From positions 16,069-80,068 of the forward strand of contig CAKZWF010000045.1 of NCBI GenBank assembly GCA_937921865.1: 64,000 bases of DNA, given 5' to 3'. The DNA is from an uncultured Pseudomonadales bacterium. Lineage in GTDB: Bacteria > Pseudomonadota > Gammaproteobacteria > Pseudomonadales > Azotimanducaceae. Positions 30,982 to 41,830 of the stretch are shown one piece after another. Position numbers and translations under genes: made by a program. Positions within the stretch are counted from its first letter, which is position 1, and each line of letters begins with the position of its first letter. Below the pieces are notes generated by a model. The model did no database searches. It saw only the letters and a list, made by a program, of their open reading frames with translations, and was not told the DNA's origin.

Positions 30982-31013
30982 TGTGGATAACATTTGTGGA
31001 TAACTGTGGATGA
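30982..31013 (-). promoter_or_regulatory. Cluster of three DnaA boxes
   Basis: On the minus strand, two perfect TTATCCACA boxes (plus-strand TGTGGATAA at 30982-30990 and 30995-31003) and one with a single mismatch (TGTGGATGA at 31005-31013) follow each other with 4-nt and 1-nt gaps. Such tight spacing suits cooperative DnaA binding. Confidence 0.88.
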
Positions 31014-31115
31014 AGACTTATCCCGTTCAATCCACAGGCTGCAGGGCCGCAGTACAAGGCTTTTACACAGCCTGACCGCGACGCTAAAGCCCTGTCACCA
31101 ACATCTTTTTTGGCC

Positions 31116-31124
31116 TTTTCCACA
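31116..31124 (+). promoter_or_regulatory. Near-consensus DnaA box
   Basis: TTTTCCACA differs from TTATCCACA by one base and is oriented opposite to the main cluster. It lies just before the AT-rich stretch. Confidence 0.5.
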
Positions 31125-31138
31125 GCCAGGACCGCCAC

Positions 31139-31192
31139 CAATAAACAACAACCATAAACCTAAATATAAAAAACCTTCTTACTATTTATTTC
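31139..31192. other. AT-rich candidate DNA unwinding element
   Basis: A 54-bp stretch made mostly of A and T (runs such as TAAATATAAAAAA and ACTATTTATTT) adjoins the DnaA boxes inside an otherwise GC-rich region. This is the expected place for initial strand opening. The assignment is by composition only. Confidence 0.6.
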
Positions 31193-31251
31193 CTCCGAAC
31201 TCCGCAAAACCGGTTTCGCCGGGGCATGTGAAAATGTCGGCAATTAGGCCG

Positions 31252-31280
31252 TTGACAGGCAGTAGCTCGATACCTAAAAT
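31252..31280 (+). promoter_or_regulatory. Sigma70 promoter for rpmH
   Basis: A perfect TTGACA (31252-31257) and TAAAAT (31275-31280) are separated by 17 nt. Transcription would start near 31287, about 78 nt before rpmH. Confidence 0.75.
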
Positions 31281-31364
31281 CGCGCCCCCTGTTCAGCCAA
31301 GCACTCCGTTTCGGTGTGCTGGTCGAGTCAGGCGGTAATTTTTCGAAACCAGACTGAGCGCACC

Positions 31365-31499
31365 ATGAAGCGAACATTCCAGCCAAGTAACCTGAAGCGC
31401 AATCGCACCCACGGGTTCCGAGCTCGCATGGCTACCCGCGGTGGCCGCAAAGTCCTCAATGCCCGCAGAGCCAAAGGTCGCAAGCGCCTGAGCGTTTGA
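31365..31499 (+). CDS. rpmH: 50S ribosomal protein L34
   Basis: A 44-residue basic protein starting [18 protein letters not shown] and ending GRKRLSV, an unmistakable L34. The ATG at 31365 is chosen. The frame is open upstream to 31314, but that part lies in the leader. It begins the rpmH-rnpA-yidD-yidC-mnmE operon next to oriC. Confidence 0.98.
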   Translation: MKRTFQPSNLKRNRTHGFRARMATRGGRKVLNARRAKGRKRLSV

Positions 31500-31554
31500 T
31501 TGCTGCCGACACGGTAATCATAACTTTGCCGAATTCCCGGGTTTAAGCTCGGGA

Positions 31555-31944
31555 ATGACCGAAGCTCCAGCACCTTCGCTCCCTGTGTCCTCTTTTCCGC
31601 GCTCTGCACGTTTGACGCGTCCCAGCCAGTTTGAAGCCGCCTTGCGAAAACCGGATCATCGATTAGGTGCAGGGCCATTACGTATCGCCGCCGTTCGGAA
31701 TAGAATGCACAGCGCCCGGCTTGGGCTCATTGTCGGTAAGAAGGCTATCGCCCGCGCTCACGCGCGAAACCGGGTGAAACGAATCATCCGCGATCGATTT
31801 AGGCGCGCTCGTTATGCTCTTGGCGGCTACGACATGGTCGTCAGGGTGGTGGGAAGCGTTTCTGACCAGGAATTGCATCAACTGTTGAACCGGCTATTTG
31901 CTGATCTGGAGAAAAAGGCCTGTGAACATCCAGCAGATTCCTGA
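31555..31944 (+). CDS. rnpA: Ribonuclease P protein component
   Basis: Protein subunit that helps RNase P mature tRNA 5' ends. The 129 residues contain the family RNR motif [14 protein letters not shown] in the central helix and GGYDMVVRV. The N-terminus carries about 15 extra residues. Its ATG is half buried in a predicted hairpin with arms at 31534-31539 and 31550-31555. It overlaps yidD by 23 nt. Confidence 0.96.
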   Translation: MTEAPAPSLPVSSFPRSARLTRPSQFEAALRKPDHRLGAGPLRIAAVRNRMHSARLGLIVGKKAIARAHARNRVKRIIRDRFRRARYALGGYDMVVRVVGSVSDQELHQLLNRLFADLEKKACEHPADS

Positions 31945-32191
31945 ATATTGCCTGCGAACACTGATTCGCGGCTATCAGTTCACGCTGAGCCCGTTCATTG
32001 GCAATCAGTGCCGGTTTCACCCCACCTGCTCTCATTACGCGCTGGACGCCTTAGCCCAGCATGGTGTCATGCGAGGTGTCTGGCTGACGGTTCGCCGGCT
32101 GCTCCGATGCCACCCTTTTAACCCCGGCGGTTTTGACCCTGTACCCGAGGCAACCGCCAGCTCGTCGCCCCATTCCGGACGCGAGAGTTAA
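31922..32191 (+). CDS. yidD: Membrane protein insertion efficiency factor YidD
   Basis: An 89-residue protein with the invariant family core [30 protein letters not shown] and [14 protein letters not shown], including the three cysteines. YidD aids membrane insertion with YidC. GTG at 31922 is chosen since AAGG lies upstream and the product then starts like other YidD. The frame is open to 31898. It overlaps rnpA and precedes yidC by 17 nt. Confidence 0.95.
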   Translation: MNIQQIPEYCLRTLIRGYQFTLSPFIGNQCRFHPTCSHYALDALAQHGVMRGVWLTVRRLLRCHPFNPGGFDPVPEATASSSPHSGRES

Positions 32192-32208
32192 CCGAGAACG
32201 CAAGCGAA

Positions 32209-33924
32209 ATGCTCCCAACTGAAATTCAGCGCATCATTCTGCTTATTGGTCTTGCTGCCACTGGCTATCTAATGATCCTGGCCTGGAACAATGATTATAT
32301 TACCGGCGCGGAAGCGACCAGTTATGCCTCAGCGCCCATGCCACAGCAAGCAGAGAGCACCCAGCAGTTGCCGGCTGCGGACGTCCCGACTGCGCCAGCC
32401 GCCGATACGGCCAGCGACGTTCCAGATGTTTCCCTGATCGACGGTGCAGCTGCACCGGTTGCGCCGGCGGCCGCTCCAGCGTCCTCCGAGAGGCTTATTA
32501 AGGTGCGTACAGATGTACTGAACCTCTGGATAGATCGTTTGGGTGGTGATGTGGTTCGCGTTGAACTGCCTGGATATCCGATCTCACTGGACCAACCAGA
32601 TCTGCCTTTCCTGCTGCTGGACAACGGTCTGAATCGCACCTATATCTCGCAGAGCGGTCTGATCGGCAAAGATGGAACGGATAGTTCCGGACGTCCGACC
32701 TTCACGGCTGTTGCTGAGCACTTCGAGCTGGGTGATACGGATACGTTATCGGTTGTTCTGCGGACGATGCATAACGGCCAGGAAGTGAAGAAGGTCTATG
32801 ACTTCCGTCGCAATGACTACCTGTTCGACGTCCGCTACGAGCTGACCAATACCAGCAGCGAAGTCTTCAGTGCCAGTCTGTTCGGGCAGATCAAACGAGA
32901 CGATCATGAACCGCCTGGCAGCGATAGCTTCTCGATGGGCCCGCAGCCTTACCTTGGTGCCGCTCTGACCACGAATGAAGATCGCTATGAAAAGATCGAG
33001 TTCGATGACCTCGAGGAAGAACCCTATAGAAACCGTGTTCAGGGCGGCTGGATGGCTTTTCTGCAGCACTATTTTCTCAGTGCCTGGGTTGCTAATCCGG
33101 AACAGGAAAACAACTTCTACGGTAACCGGCGCAACGATGGCACTTATGTTTTCGGCTTTACCGCGCCGCTTCAGGAAGTTGCGCCTGGTGAGGCTGGCGT
33201 CTGGAAGGCACAGTTTTACGCTGGGCCAAAAAATCAGCTGATCCTGGAAAAAATTGCCCCGAACCTGAACCTGACCGTCGACTACGGCTTTCTGTGGTGG
33301 TTGGCCGTTCCTCTGTTCTACCTGTTGGACTGGCTGCATAGTTTTTCAGGTAACTGGGGTGTCGCAATCATTCTGTTGACGGTTCTGGTCAAAGCGGTGC
33401 TTTACCCTCTCAGCGCGGCCAGCTACAAATCCATGGCCAACATGCGCCGAGTGGGTCCGCAGATGAAAAAGCTGCAGGAGCGTTACGCAGACGACCGTCA
33501 GAAGCTTTCTGCCGAGATGATGGCCCTATATAAGAAGGAGAAGGTCAATCCTCTGGGGGGTTGTCTGCCGATGCTGCTGCCTATGCCGATCTTTATTGCC
33601 CTTTACTGGGTGCTGTTCGAAAGCGTCGAGCTACGTCAGGCACCATTTTTCGGCTGGATCGACGATCTGGCGGTGATGGATCCATTTTTCATCCTGCCGT
33701 TACTGATGGGTGCGAGCATGTATGTCCAGCAGCTGCTCAGCCCGGCGGTTGGCGACCCGATGCAGATGAAGATGATGAAGCTGATGCCCGTGATGTTCAC
33801 TGTGTTGTTCCTGTTCTTTCCTGCCGGGCTGGTGCTGTACTGGCTGGTAAACAACATTCTCGGGGTCGCCCAGCAATGGTATGTGATCCGACAGACAGAG
33901 AAGGCCCAGGCTGAGAAAACCTGA
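32209..33924 (+). CDS. yidC: Membrane protein insertase YidC
   Basis: A 571-residue inner-membrane insertase. An N-terminal helix (about 10-22) is followed by an Ala/Pro-rich linker, a large periplasmic beta domain (about 90-340), and the conserved membrane core starting near YGFLWWLAVPLFYLLDWLH, with KEKVNPLGGCLPMLLPMPIF and the last helices ending in LVNNILGVAQQWYVI. Length and layout are those of gammaproteobacterial YidC. It precedes mnmE by 1 nt. Confidence 0.97.
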   Translation: MLPTEIQRIILLIGLAATGYLMILAWNNDYITGAEATSYASAPMPQQAESTQQLPAADVPTAPAADTASDVPDVSLIDGAAAPVAPAAAPASSERLIKVRTDVLNLWIDRLGGDVVRVELPGYPISLDQPDLPFLLLDNGLNRTYISQSGLIGKDGTDSSGRPTFTAVAEHFELGDTDTLSVVLRTMHNGQEVKKVYDFRRNDYLFDVRYELTNTSSEVFSASLFGQIKRDDHEPPGSDSFSMGPQPYLGAALTTNEDRYEKIEFDDLEEEPYRNRVQGGWMAFLQHYFLSAWVANPEQENNFYGNRRNDGTYVFGFTAPLQEVAPGEAGVWKAQFYAGPKNQLILEKIAPNLNLTVDYGFLWWLAVPLFYLLDWLHSFSGNWGVAIILLTVLVKAVLYPLSAASYKSMANMRRVGPQMKKLQERYADDRQKLSAEMMALYKKEKVNPLGGCLPMLLPMPIFIALYWVLFESVELRQAPFFGWIDDLAVMDPFFILPLLMGASMYVQQLLSPAVGDPMQMKMMKLMPVMFTVLFLFFPAGLVLYWLVNNILGVAQQWYVIRQTEKAQAEKT

Positions 33925-33925
33925 G

Positions 33926-35278
33926 ATGAGCACTCGGGCTTCGGGATCGAGTCTCGAGGTCGACACGATTGCCGCGGTTGCGACAGCACCCGGCGCGGCC
34001 GGTATTGGTGTTGTCAGGCTATCCGGCCCCGAAGCTTTGCCGATCGCGGCAGCCGTGTCAGGTCCGCTCGGTGAACCAAGAATCGCCCGGTTGCGAAGAT
34101 TCCGGGATGCCGAAGGCGAAGTCATCGATTCAGGTCTGGTTATTTGCTTTTCCAGGCCCAACTCCTTCACCGGTGAAGACGTGGTCGAGTTTCAGGGCCA
34201 TGGTGGCCCGGTAGTGTTGCAGATGCTGCTTGGTGCGTTGCTTGAAGCGGGCGCCCGATTGGCGCGACCGGGCGAGTTCACCGAGCGCGCCTACCTCAAT
34301 GGCAAAATGGATCTCGCCCAGGCGGAGGCTGTAGCCGACCTGATTGCGTCGTCTTCAGCTACTGCGGTCAGGGCAGCAAATCGCTCACTCGCGGGTGAGT
34401 TTTCCCGTCAGGTTCACGCGCTGGATGAGCAGGTGCTCAGCTTGCGGGTCTTTGTTGAAGCCTCGATCGATTTTGTCGACGAGGACATTGATGTGCTGGA
34501 ATCCGGTGATGTTGCCGGGCGTATCGGTGCTATCCAGCAGGGCCTGGTGGCGCTGCAGCAAGCGTCTGCACAAGGGGTTTTGTTGCGTGATGGGATCAGT
34601 CTTGCATTGCTCGGACCACCCAATGTCGGCAAGTCGAGCCTGCTCAACCGACTGGCAGGTGAAGAGCGGGCGATCGTCACTCAGGTACCCGGGACTACAA
34701 GAGATCTGGTCCGTGTTCCCGTGCAGATCGGCGGACTGCCGGTAGAGATGGTGGACACGGCCGGCCTGCGGGAAACCCGGGATCTGGTTGAGCGCGAGGG
34801 TGTGCGGCGGGCCCTGCATCAGGGCCGCGAAGCAGACATCGTGCTCTGGCTCACCGATCTGACCCAACCCGATGTTGGCGAAACAACTGCACTTGAGGAG
34901 TTGGATCAGGCGCGGGTCATTCGCGTGGGCAACAAGCTTGACCTGGTGTCACCCGGAGCTGATAGCATCTCCACCTTGGGTGACGTGCAGATCTCTGCGG
35001 TGACGGGGGCCGGGATTGAAAAATTGGTCTCCCTGATCCAGCAGCGCGTCGGCTATCAAGCGCCGGAAGCTGCTTTCACCGCGCGCCAGCGTCATCTCCA
35101 GGCTTTGGAGAAAGTCGCCGGGCACCTGGCAACCAGCCTCGATCTGGATTCCGGCTCAGCGGAACTGATTGCCGAAGAGTTGCGGCTTGCGCATCTCGCC
35201 CTGGGTGAAATTGTGGGAGAACTGACGCCGGACGAATTGCTCGGGGAGATCTTCTCCAACTTCTGCATAGGCAAGTAA
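33926..35278 (+). CDS. mnmE: tRNA modification GTPase MnmE
   Basis: With MnmG, makes the 5-carboxymethylaminomethyl group on uridine 34 of tRNAs. The 450 residues start with the folate-binding domain (TIAAVATAPGAAGIGVVRLSG). The G domain contains GPPNVGKSSLLN, GTTRD and DTAGLRE. The protein ends with the catalytic FCIGK motif. Also called trmE. It precedes mnmG by 85 bp. Confidence 0.97.
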   Translation: MSTRASGSSLEVDTIAAVATAPGAAGIGVVRLSGPEALPIAAAVSGPLGEPRIARLRRFRDAEGEVIDSGLVICFSRPNSFTGEDVVEFQGHGGPVVLQMLLGALLEAGARLARPGEFTERAYLNGKMDLAQAEAVADLIASSSATAVRAANRSLAGEFSRQVHALDEQVLSLRVFVEASIDFVDEDIDVLESGDVAGRIGAIQQGLVALQQASAQGVLLRDGISLALLGPPNVGKSSLLNRLAGEERAIVTQVPGTTRDLVRVPVQIGGLPVEMVDTAGLRETRDLVEREGVRRALHQGREADIVLWLTDLTQPDVGETTALEELDQARVIRVGNKLDLVSPGADSISTLGDVQISAVTGAGIEKLVSLIQQRVGYQAPEAAFTARQRHLQALEKVAGHLATSLDLDSGSAELIAEELRLAHLALGEIVGELTPDELLGEIFSNFCIGK

Positions 35279-35363
35279 ACGACCCGCATGATCCGTTCAA
35301 CAACTTCAGGGACATGGGTATACTGCGCGGCCCATTCTCCCGGGTGCACCAGGCGAACGACCC

Positions 35364-37310
35364 ATGAGTGATTACCCCGACAGTTTTGACGTCATTGTGA
35401 TTGGAGCCGGCCACGCAGGCGCAGAGGCCGCAATGGCGGCTGCCCGAACGGGTGCCCGGACCCTGCTCCTGACTCAGAGCCTAGAAACCGTTGGCCAGAT
35501 GTCCTGTAATCCGGCCATTGGTGGTATCGGTAAAAGCCATCTGGTTCGGGAAATTGACGCCCTGGACGGTATCATGGGCAAAGCGGCTGATCGTGCCGGG
35601 ATCCAGTATCGCATCCTCAACGCGAGCAAGGGACCTGCCGTTCGGGCAACCCGTGCCCAGGCGGATCGGCAGCTCTATCGTCAGGCGGTTCGAGAGCTCC
35701 TGGAAGAACAACCCAACCTGTTGCTGTTTCAACAGTCCGTGGTGGATCTTGTTGTCGAGCAGGGCCGGGTTGTTGGTGTAGACACCCAGATGGGTCTTCG
35801 TTTTCGAGGTGGTGCTGTTGTTCTGACGACGGGGACTTTTCTGGGCGGGCGAATTCATATCGGGCTGGAAAATCACCCGGGCGGCCGAGCTGGAGATCCG
35901 CCTGCGAACACTCTGTCGCAACGGCTGCGAGCACTGCCGTTTCGCGTCGACCGCCTGAAAACCGGCACTCCGCCGCGGATCGACGGCCGGAGCGTCGACT
36001 TTAGCGTGCTGGAAGAACAGCCGGGTGATCTGCCGACACCGTATCTTTCTTATCTGCACGAAGCTCACGGACTTGCTGACCGACCGCGTCAGGTCAGCTG
36101 CTACGTGACGGAAACCAACGTAGGTACTCACGACATGATTCTGGCCGCACTGGATCGATCGCCGCTGTATACCGGCGTGATTGAAGGTGAAGGACCCCGC
36201 TACTGTCCGAGTATAGAAGACAAGGTAGTGCGCTTCGCCGAACGGGTGCGTCACCAGATATTTGTTGAACCGGAAGGCCTGAATAACAGCGAGCTTTATC
36301 CGAACGGGATTTCCACCAGCCTGCCGTTTGACGTTCAGATCGAACTGGTCAGAAGTATCCGCGGATTCGAGGCAGCCCATATCACCCGCCCCGGTTATGC
36401 GATTGAGTATGACTTTTTTGATCCGAGGGACCTTCACTACTCGCTGGAAACCAAAGCGCTGGAAGGGCTGTTTTTCGCCGGACAGATTAACGGCACCACC
36501 GGCTACGAAGAGGCGGCAGCGCAAGGGCTGCTGGCTGGCCTCAATGCGTCTCGAAAGGTCAGTGGCCTTGCTGCCTGGTGCCCAGCCAGAGATGAAGCTT
36601 ATCTTGGCGTGCTTGTCGACGATCTGATAAATCTCGGCACCAAAGAGCCCTATCGGATGTTCACTTCCCGTGCTGAATTCCGGCTGCGCCTGCGGGAAGA
36701 CAACGCGGATCAACGACTCACGCCGAAGGGGCGAGAGCTCGGTCTGGTTGGTGAGCGGCGCTGGCAGGCTTTTACTGAAAAGAAGATGCGCCTGGATAGC
36801 CTGCTTGCGGCAGTAGCCGGTGTCCAGATCAATCCAGAGACCAAGCTGGCGAAGTCGCTGGCGGAGGCCTCCGGCGAATCGGTTCGAAAAGAAACCGATC
36901 TGGCCGGCTATCTGCGCAGGCCGGGCATGGCTTTACAGACGCTGATAAGACCACTCGCTCACCATGCGGGTGTTGATTTGACCGGCGTTGACGCCGCGCT
37001 GCTGCAGCAGGTAGATACTGAGATCAAATATGCCGGCTACATCAAGCGCCAGAGCGCAGAAATCGAGAAGATCCGTCGTCACGAAGGTATGTCGCTGCCG
37101 GTGGATCTTGACTACGACGGTATTTCCGGCCTGTCGAAAGAGCTGCAGCTGAAGCTTTCGGCAGCGCGCCCGGCCACGCTGGCAAAAGCCTCAAGGATTC
37201 CAGGCATTACCCCGGCAGCCCTGTCGCTGCTGCTGGTTCACGCTCGCAAACGTGGCCCGGGCAATCTTGCCGCAAACACAGAGCAGACGAGCTTAGGCGG
37301 CACCCAGTGA
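35364..37310 (+). CDS. mnmG: tRNA uridine-5-carboxymethylaminomethyl synthesis enzyme MnmG
   Basis: FAD-dependent partner of MnmE (also gidA), 648 residues. The dinucleotide-binding motif [17 protein letters not shown] is at the N-terminus. [20 protein letters not shown] follows with the catalytic cysteine region. The C-terminal helical domain contains YAGYIKRQ. It overlaps rsmG by 4 nt. Confidence 0.97.
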   Translation: MSDYPDSFDVIVIGAGHAGAEAAMAAARTGARTLLLTQSLETVGQMSCNPAIGGIGKSHLVREIDALDGIMGKAADRAGIQYRILNASKGPAVRATRAQADRQLYRQAVRELLEEQPNLLLFQQSVVDLVVEQGRVVGVDTQMGLRFRGGAVVLTTGTFLGGRIHIGLENHPGGRAGDPPANTLSQRLRALPFRVDRLKTGTPPRIDGRSVDFSVLEEQPGDLPTPYLSYLHEAHGLADRPRQVSCYVTETNVGTHDMILAALDRSPLYTGVIEGEGPRYCPSIEDKVVRFAERVRHQIFVEPEGLNNSELYPNGISTSLPFDVQIELVRSIRGFEAAHITRPGYAIEYDFFDPRDLHYSLETKALEGLFFAGQINGTTGYEEAAAQGLLAGLNASRKVSGLAAWCPARDEAYLGVLVDDLINLGTKEPYRMFTSRAEFRLRLREDNADQRLTPKGRELGLVGERRWQAFTEKKMRLDSLLAAVAGVQINPETKLAKSLAEASGESVRKETDLAGYLRRPGMALQTLIRPLAHHAGVDLTGVDAALLQQVDTEIKYAGYIKRQSAEIEKIRRHEGMSLPVDLDYDGISGLSKELQLKLSAARPATLAKASRIPGITPAALSLLLVHARKRGPGNLAANTEQTSLGGTQ

Positions 37311-37948
37311 CAGCTCTGACACTGGCGCAGCCTGAGACGATTGTTGCCCAGGCGGCCCGCATTGATGTCGCTATCAGTGAGCATCAGGCGCAGCAGCTGG
37401 CTCAGTTTGCGGCGCTGATGGAGAAGTGGAATCGCCATTTCAATCTGATGTCACGAAAAGACATCGACCGGCTGTGGTCGCGGCACATTCTGGACAGTCT
37501 GAGCATTACCTCGCTGCTGATCGGAGAGCGGATACTGGATTTCGGCAGCGGGGGTGGATTTCCGGGAATACCGCTGGCGGTAGCTAATCCTGAGCGCGAA
37601 TTTGTTCTGCTCGACCGGCATCAGCGCAAGTGTCGGTTTTTAGAACAGGCAATCAGCACGCTTGATCTGGCCAACACCCGCGTGATCTGCGTGGATGTTG
37701 AGGCGCTTGCAGCTGATCATGACGCGGCTTTTCATTGCGTGACCAGTCGAGCGGTCGCCCCTGCTGAGCAGGTTTGGCAATTGGTCAGAAGGCTGCTGAA
37801 GCCGCAGGGTCGGTTGATCGTGATGGCAGCGACCGGCAAAAACCAGTTGGTTGCGCCGAGCGGCGCCAGGTGTGAACAACGACATATTCCCGGGCTTGAA
37901 CAACCTCACGAAGTGGTGATCATTGATGACCACAAATTGGATGGATAA
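37307..37948 (+). CDS. rsmG: 16S rRNA (guanine-527-N7)-methyltransferase RsmG
   Basis: A 213-residue SAM-dependent methyltransferase (also gidB). [11 protein letters not shown] and HILDSLS in the N-terminal part and [14 protein letters not shown] as the SAM motif are typical. It overlaps mnmG by 4 nt and is followed 5 nt later by parA, the standard gidAB-parAB order. Confidence 0.96.
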   Translation: MTALTLAQPETIVAQAARIDVAISEHQAQQLAQFAALMEKWNRHFNLMSRKDIDRLWSRHILDSLSITSLLIGERILDFGSGGGFPGIPLAVANPEREFVLLDRHQRKCRFLEQAISTLDLANTRVICVDVEALAADHDAAFHCVTSRAVAPAEQVWQLVRRLLKPQGRLIVMAATGKNQLVAPSGARCEQRHIPGLEQPHEVVIIDDHKLDG

Positions 37949-37953
37949 CGGGC

Positions 37954-38730
37954 GTGGCTAGAACCATCGCAGTAGCGAACCAGAAAGGTGGTGTCGGCAA
38001 AACCACTACCAGCGTCAATCTAAGCGCTTCACTGGCGCTGTCGGGTAGTCGGGTTCTGTTGGTGGATCTGGATCCACAGGGCAACGCCACCATGGGCTCC
38101 GGGGTCGATAAGTCGACAGTCGAGCGCAGCACCTACGATTGGCTGATCGACGGTGTTCCCCTGGCTGAGCTTGCGGTCAAGTGCCATGGCGGTTACGAAG
38201 TTGTGCCGTCAAATACCGACCTGACCGCAGCAGAAGTAGAATTGCTCCAGCTGGACAACCGGGAACGACGCCTAGCCGAATGTCTGGAGGCTGCTGTCGA
38301 TTACGATTTTGTGATCATCGATTGTCCACCGTCGCTCAACATCCTGACGCTTAACGCGCTGCTGGCGGCCGACAGCGTGTTGATTCCGATGCAGTGTGAG
38401 TACTACGCGCTTGAAGGGCTCTCGGCACTGCTGGAAACAGTGGAAGGCGTCAAGCAGTCCGGCAACCCGAAACTTGCCATAGAGGGCCTGTTACGAACGA
38501 TGTATGATCCGCGCAACAGCTTGACCCGGGACGTCTCCAGGCAGCTTATTCAGTATTTCGGAGACAAGGTGTTCCGCACGGTGATACCCCGCAACGTCCG
38601 CCTTGCTGAGGCACCCAGCCACGGTCTGCCGGCAATTCTCTACGATCGGCAGTCCCGAGGGGCGGTCGCTTATATGGCGCTGGCGGGAGAGATCAGGCGT
38701 AAATATGTTCCCAGTGGCACTGGAGAGTAA
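37954..38730 (+). CDS. parA: Chromosome partitioning ATPase ParA (Soj)
   Basis: A 258-residue deviant Walker-A ATPase (QKGGVGKTTTSVNLSASLA) with DLDPQGNATMG and DCPPSLNILTLNAL. With ParB bound at parS it segregates the origin region. GTG start at 37954. Both predicted parS sites in this window lie in recF about 10 kb away on the other side of oriC. Confidence 0.97.
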   Translation: MARTIAVANQKGGVGKTTTSVNLSASLALSGSRVLLVDLDPQGNATMGSGVDKSTVERSTYDWLIDGVPLAELAVKCHGGYEVVPSNTDLTAAEVELLQLDNRERRLAECLEAAVDYDFVIIDCPPSLNILTLNALLAADSVLIPMQCEYYALEGLSALLETVEGVKQSGNPKLAIEGLLRTMYDPRNSLTRDVSRQLIQYFGDKVFRTVIPRNVRLAEAPSHGLPAILYDRQSRGAVAYMALAGEIRRKYVPSGTGE

Positions 38731-38735
38731 CTGCA

Positions 38736-39602
38736 GTGAGCAGGAAGCGATTAGGCCGAGGACTGGATGCTTTACTGTCATCTGCCGCCGGTGATGGTGA
38801 CGAAAACGCGCAGGTGACGTCCAGCAATCTGGGTGAGTTGAAGATCAGCGATATCGTGCGTGGTCGCTATCAGCCGCGCCGCGAATTCGAACAAGGCGCC
38901 CTCGACGAACTTGCAGCATCCATCCGCGCCCAGGGAGTCATGCAGCCAATCGTGGTTCGGCCAAAACCCCAGGGTGGTTACGAACTGATTGCCGGTGAGC
39001 GCCGCTGGCGTGCTGCCCAGCAGGCCGGGCTGGAAAAAATTCCCGCGGTGATCAAAGAGGTCAGTGACGAGCAGGCGTCAGCGATGGCCCTGATAGAGAA
39101 CATTCAGCGTGAAGACCTCAATCCGCTGGAAGAGGCTCAGGCACTGGAACGTTTGCGGGAAGAGTTTTCGCTGACCCAGCAGCAGGTTGCCGAAGCGGTT
39201 GGCAAGAGCCGGGTTGCGGTCACTAATCTACTGAGGCTGTTGAATCTGTCTGCGGGGGTGCGCAACCTGCTGTCCGCCGGGGACATCGAAATGGGCCATG
39301 CCCGGGCACTGTTGTCTTTGTCACCTTTAGATCAGGAGCGCGCGGCTGCAGAAGTGGTCGAAAGACAACTGTCGGTCCGCCAGACAGAAGCTCTGGTGCG
39401 CAATATGCAAAGTGGCGATAGCCAGCCGGCGAAAAAACCTGCGGCGCTAAAAGATTCTGACACCCAGCGTCTGGAGCGCGAACTCAGTGATCGGCTCGGC
39501 GCTGAGGTCCAGATCAGCCACGATGGCAATGGTCGGGGCAAACTGACCATTGGCTATGGCAGTCTCGAACAGCTCGACGGGGTGTTACGCCATATCAAGT
39601 AA
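38736..39602 (+). CDS. parB: Chromosome partitioning protein ParB (Spo0J)
   Basis: A 288-residue CTP-dependent parS-binding protein. The N-terminal domain includes the GERRWRAAQ arginine-rich CTP patch and ENIQREDLNPLEEA. A helix-turn-helix follows (QQVAEAVGKSRVAVTNLLRLL). The C-terminal dimer domain closes the protein. GTG start. It is the last gene before the atp operon promoter. Confidence 0.97.
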   Translation: MSRKRLGRGLDALLSSAAGDGDENAQVTSSNLGELKISDIVRGRYQPRREFEQGALDELAASIRAQGVMQPIVVRPKPQGGYELIAGERRWRAAQQAGLEKIPAVIKEVSDEQASAMALIENIQREDLNPLEEAQALERLREEFSLTQQQVAEAVGKSRVAVTNLLRLLNLSAGVRNLLSAGDIEMGHARALLSLSPLDQERAAAEVVERQLSVRQTEALVRNMQSGDSQPAKKPAALKDSDTQRLERELSDRLGAEVQISHDGNGRGKLTIGYGSLEQLDGVLRHIK

Positions 39603-39634
39603 ATGCTAAATCGACAAATCAGCGTCGGTTTTCA

Positions 39635-39663
39635 TTGAATGGGCGAGCACCGCTCCCTATAAT
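39635..39663 (+). promoter_or_regulatory. Sigma70 promoter for the atp operon
   Basis: TTGAAT (39635-39640) and a perfect TATAAT (39658-39663) with a 17-nt spacer sit between parB and atpI. Transcription would begin near 39670. This rules out the upstream TTG at 39635 as the atpI start, since it would lie in the promoter. Confidence 0.72.
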
Positions 39664-39691
39664 ACGCGCCGCTTTTCCAGGCCTTTGTTCA

Positions 39692-40048
39692 TTGCCACTG
39701 TCATATCAAGTCGTGACTGCGCAATTGGTCGCAACACTGATTGTCGCTGTTGTTTGTGGCGCGTTCTGGAAGCCCGGAGACGCTATGGCGGCGTTGCTGG
39801 GAGGAGCTTGCGTGCTGTTACCTGCCGGGTATCTGGCCTGGCGAGCGGGCACAGTCCGGTCGCCGCAGAAGCTGCTGGTGATGGGCATGGGTAAGTTTGT
39901 GTCGACCTGTGCGCTTCTGGCAATAGCCATGGTGTTGGTTAAGCCGTCGCCGTTGGGTTTTTTTGCAGCCCTCGTCGTCGCCCAGTTGATGTATGTGCTG
40001 GTTCCGCTGGCGATTGGAGCGAAAACTCGCGATCAGCTGCAGCGCTGA
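39692..40048 (+). CDS. atpI: ATP synthase subunit I (AtpI)
   Basis: A 118-residue membrane protein with four hydrophobic helices and the family pattern GGACVLLPAGYLAWR. AtpI helps assemble the c-ring. TTG at 39692 is chosen because the earlier in-frame TTG (39635) is upstream of the predicted transcription start. GTG at 39713 is another option. It lies first in the atp operon, 127 bp before atpB. Confidence 0.82.
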   Translation: MPLSYQVVTAQLVATLIVAVVCGAFWKPGDAMAALLGGACVLLPAGYLAWRAGTVRSPQKLLVMGMGKFVSTCALLAIAMVLVKPSPLGFFAALVVAQLMYVLVPLAIGAKTRDQLQR

Positions 40049-40166
40049 GGTGTGAATTACCGATCAGGTAATTGTTTGGTGGACGCGTGAAGCGTTATGA
40101 GTAAATGGTAGAGAGCCGGAATCGGCGCAGCAGCGCACCGGAAACAGGGTAAGTCGGAGTATCTAA

Positions 40167-41024
<858 letters not shown>

Positions 41025-41064
41025 GACCAGCGGCAGACCCGCTGAGTAATTAACAATTTTCTAA

Positions 41065-41316
<252 letters not shown>

Positions 41317-41348
41317 GTAGCAATATCAAAGCCTGACGAGGGAAGACC

Positions 41349-41819
41349 ATGAGTCTTAATTGGACTTTTATCGGCCAGACAATCACGTTCATCTTCTTTG
41401 TCTGGGCGTGTTGGAAATTTATCTGGCCACCTCTCATCACTGCGATGGGTGAGCGCCAGCAGGCCATTGCTGACGGTTTGTCACATGCAGAAAGAGCGGC
41501 CAAAGACCTTGAGCTTGCTCAAGAGCGGGCGACCGATCAGCTGCGCGAAGCCAAACAGGAAGCAGCTGCGCTGATCGAGCAAGCACGCGGTCGTGCAAGC
41601 GCCCTTGTGGAAGAAGCCAAGAGCGCTGCTCGAGACGAAGGTGAGCGAATCAAAGAAGCGGCTCAAGCCGAGATCGAGCAAGAGGTCAACCGAGCCAAAG
41701 AGGCGCTGCGTGTCCAGGTCGCTACGCTCGCGGTTTCTGGTGCAGAGCGAATTCTTGGTACTGCGGTTGATGCCAATCAGCACAGTCGCATGCTCGATGA
41801 GCTCGCAGCGGATCTCTAG
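41349..41819 (+). CDS. atpF: ATP synthase F0 subunit b
   Basis: A 156-residue peripheral stalk subunit with one N-terminal membrane helix (about 6-26) and a long charged coiled coil rich in Ala, Glu and Lys. It begins [19 protein letters not shown], the usual AtpF start. It precedes atpH by 11 nt. Confidence 0.96.
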   Translation: MSLNWTFIGQTITFIFFVWACWKFIWPPLITAMGERQQAIADGLSHAERAAKDLELAQERATDQLREAKQEAAALIEQARGRASALVEEAKSAARDEGERIKEAAQAEIEQEVNRAKEALRVQVATLAVSGAERILGTAVDANQHSRMLDELAADL

Positions 41820-41830
41820 GAAACGACGCC

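Larger units (their letters stand above)
30720..31364. other. oriC: oriC region between dnaA and rpmH
   Basis: These 645 bp between divergent dnaA and rpmH hold no gene. They contain a cluster of three DnaA boxes in the same orientation (30982-31013), a fourth near-match in opposite orientation (31116-31124), an AT-rich stretch (about 31139-31192) and the rpmH promoter. Position beside dnaA, box cluster and AT-rich DNA together mark it as the chromosomal origin. A clear dnaA promoter was not resolved. Confidence 0.88.

Noticed and set aside
30953..31141. Minus-strand open frame across the DnaA boxes
   Set aside because: It runs through the origin signals and has no recognisable protein features.
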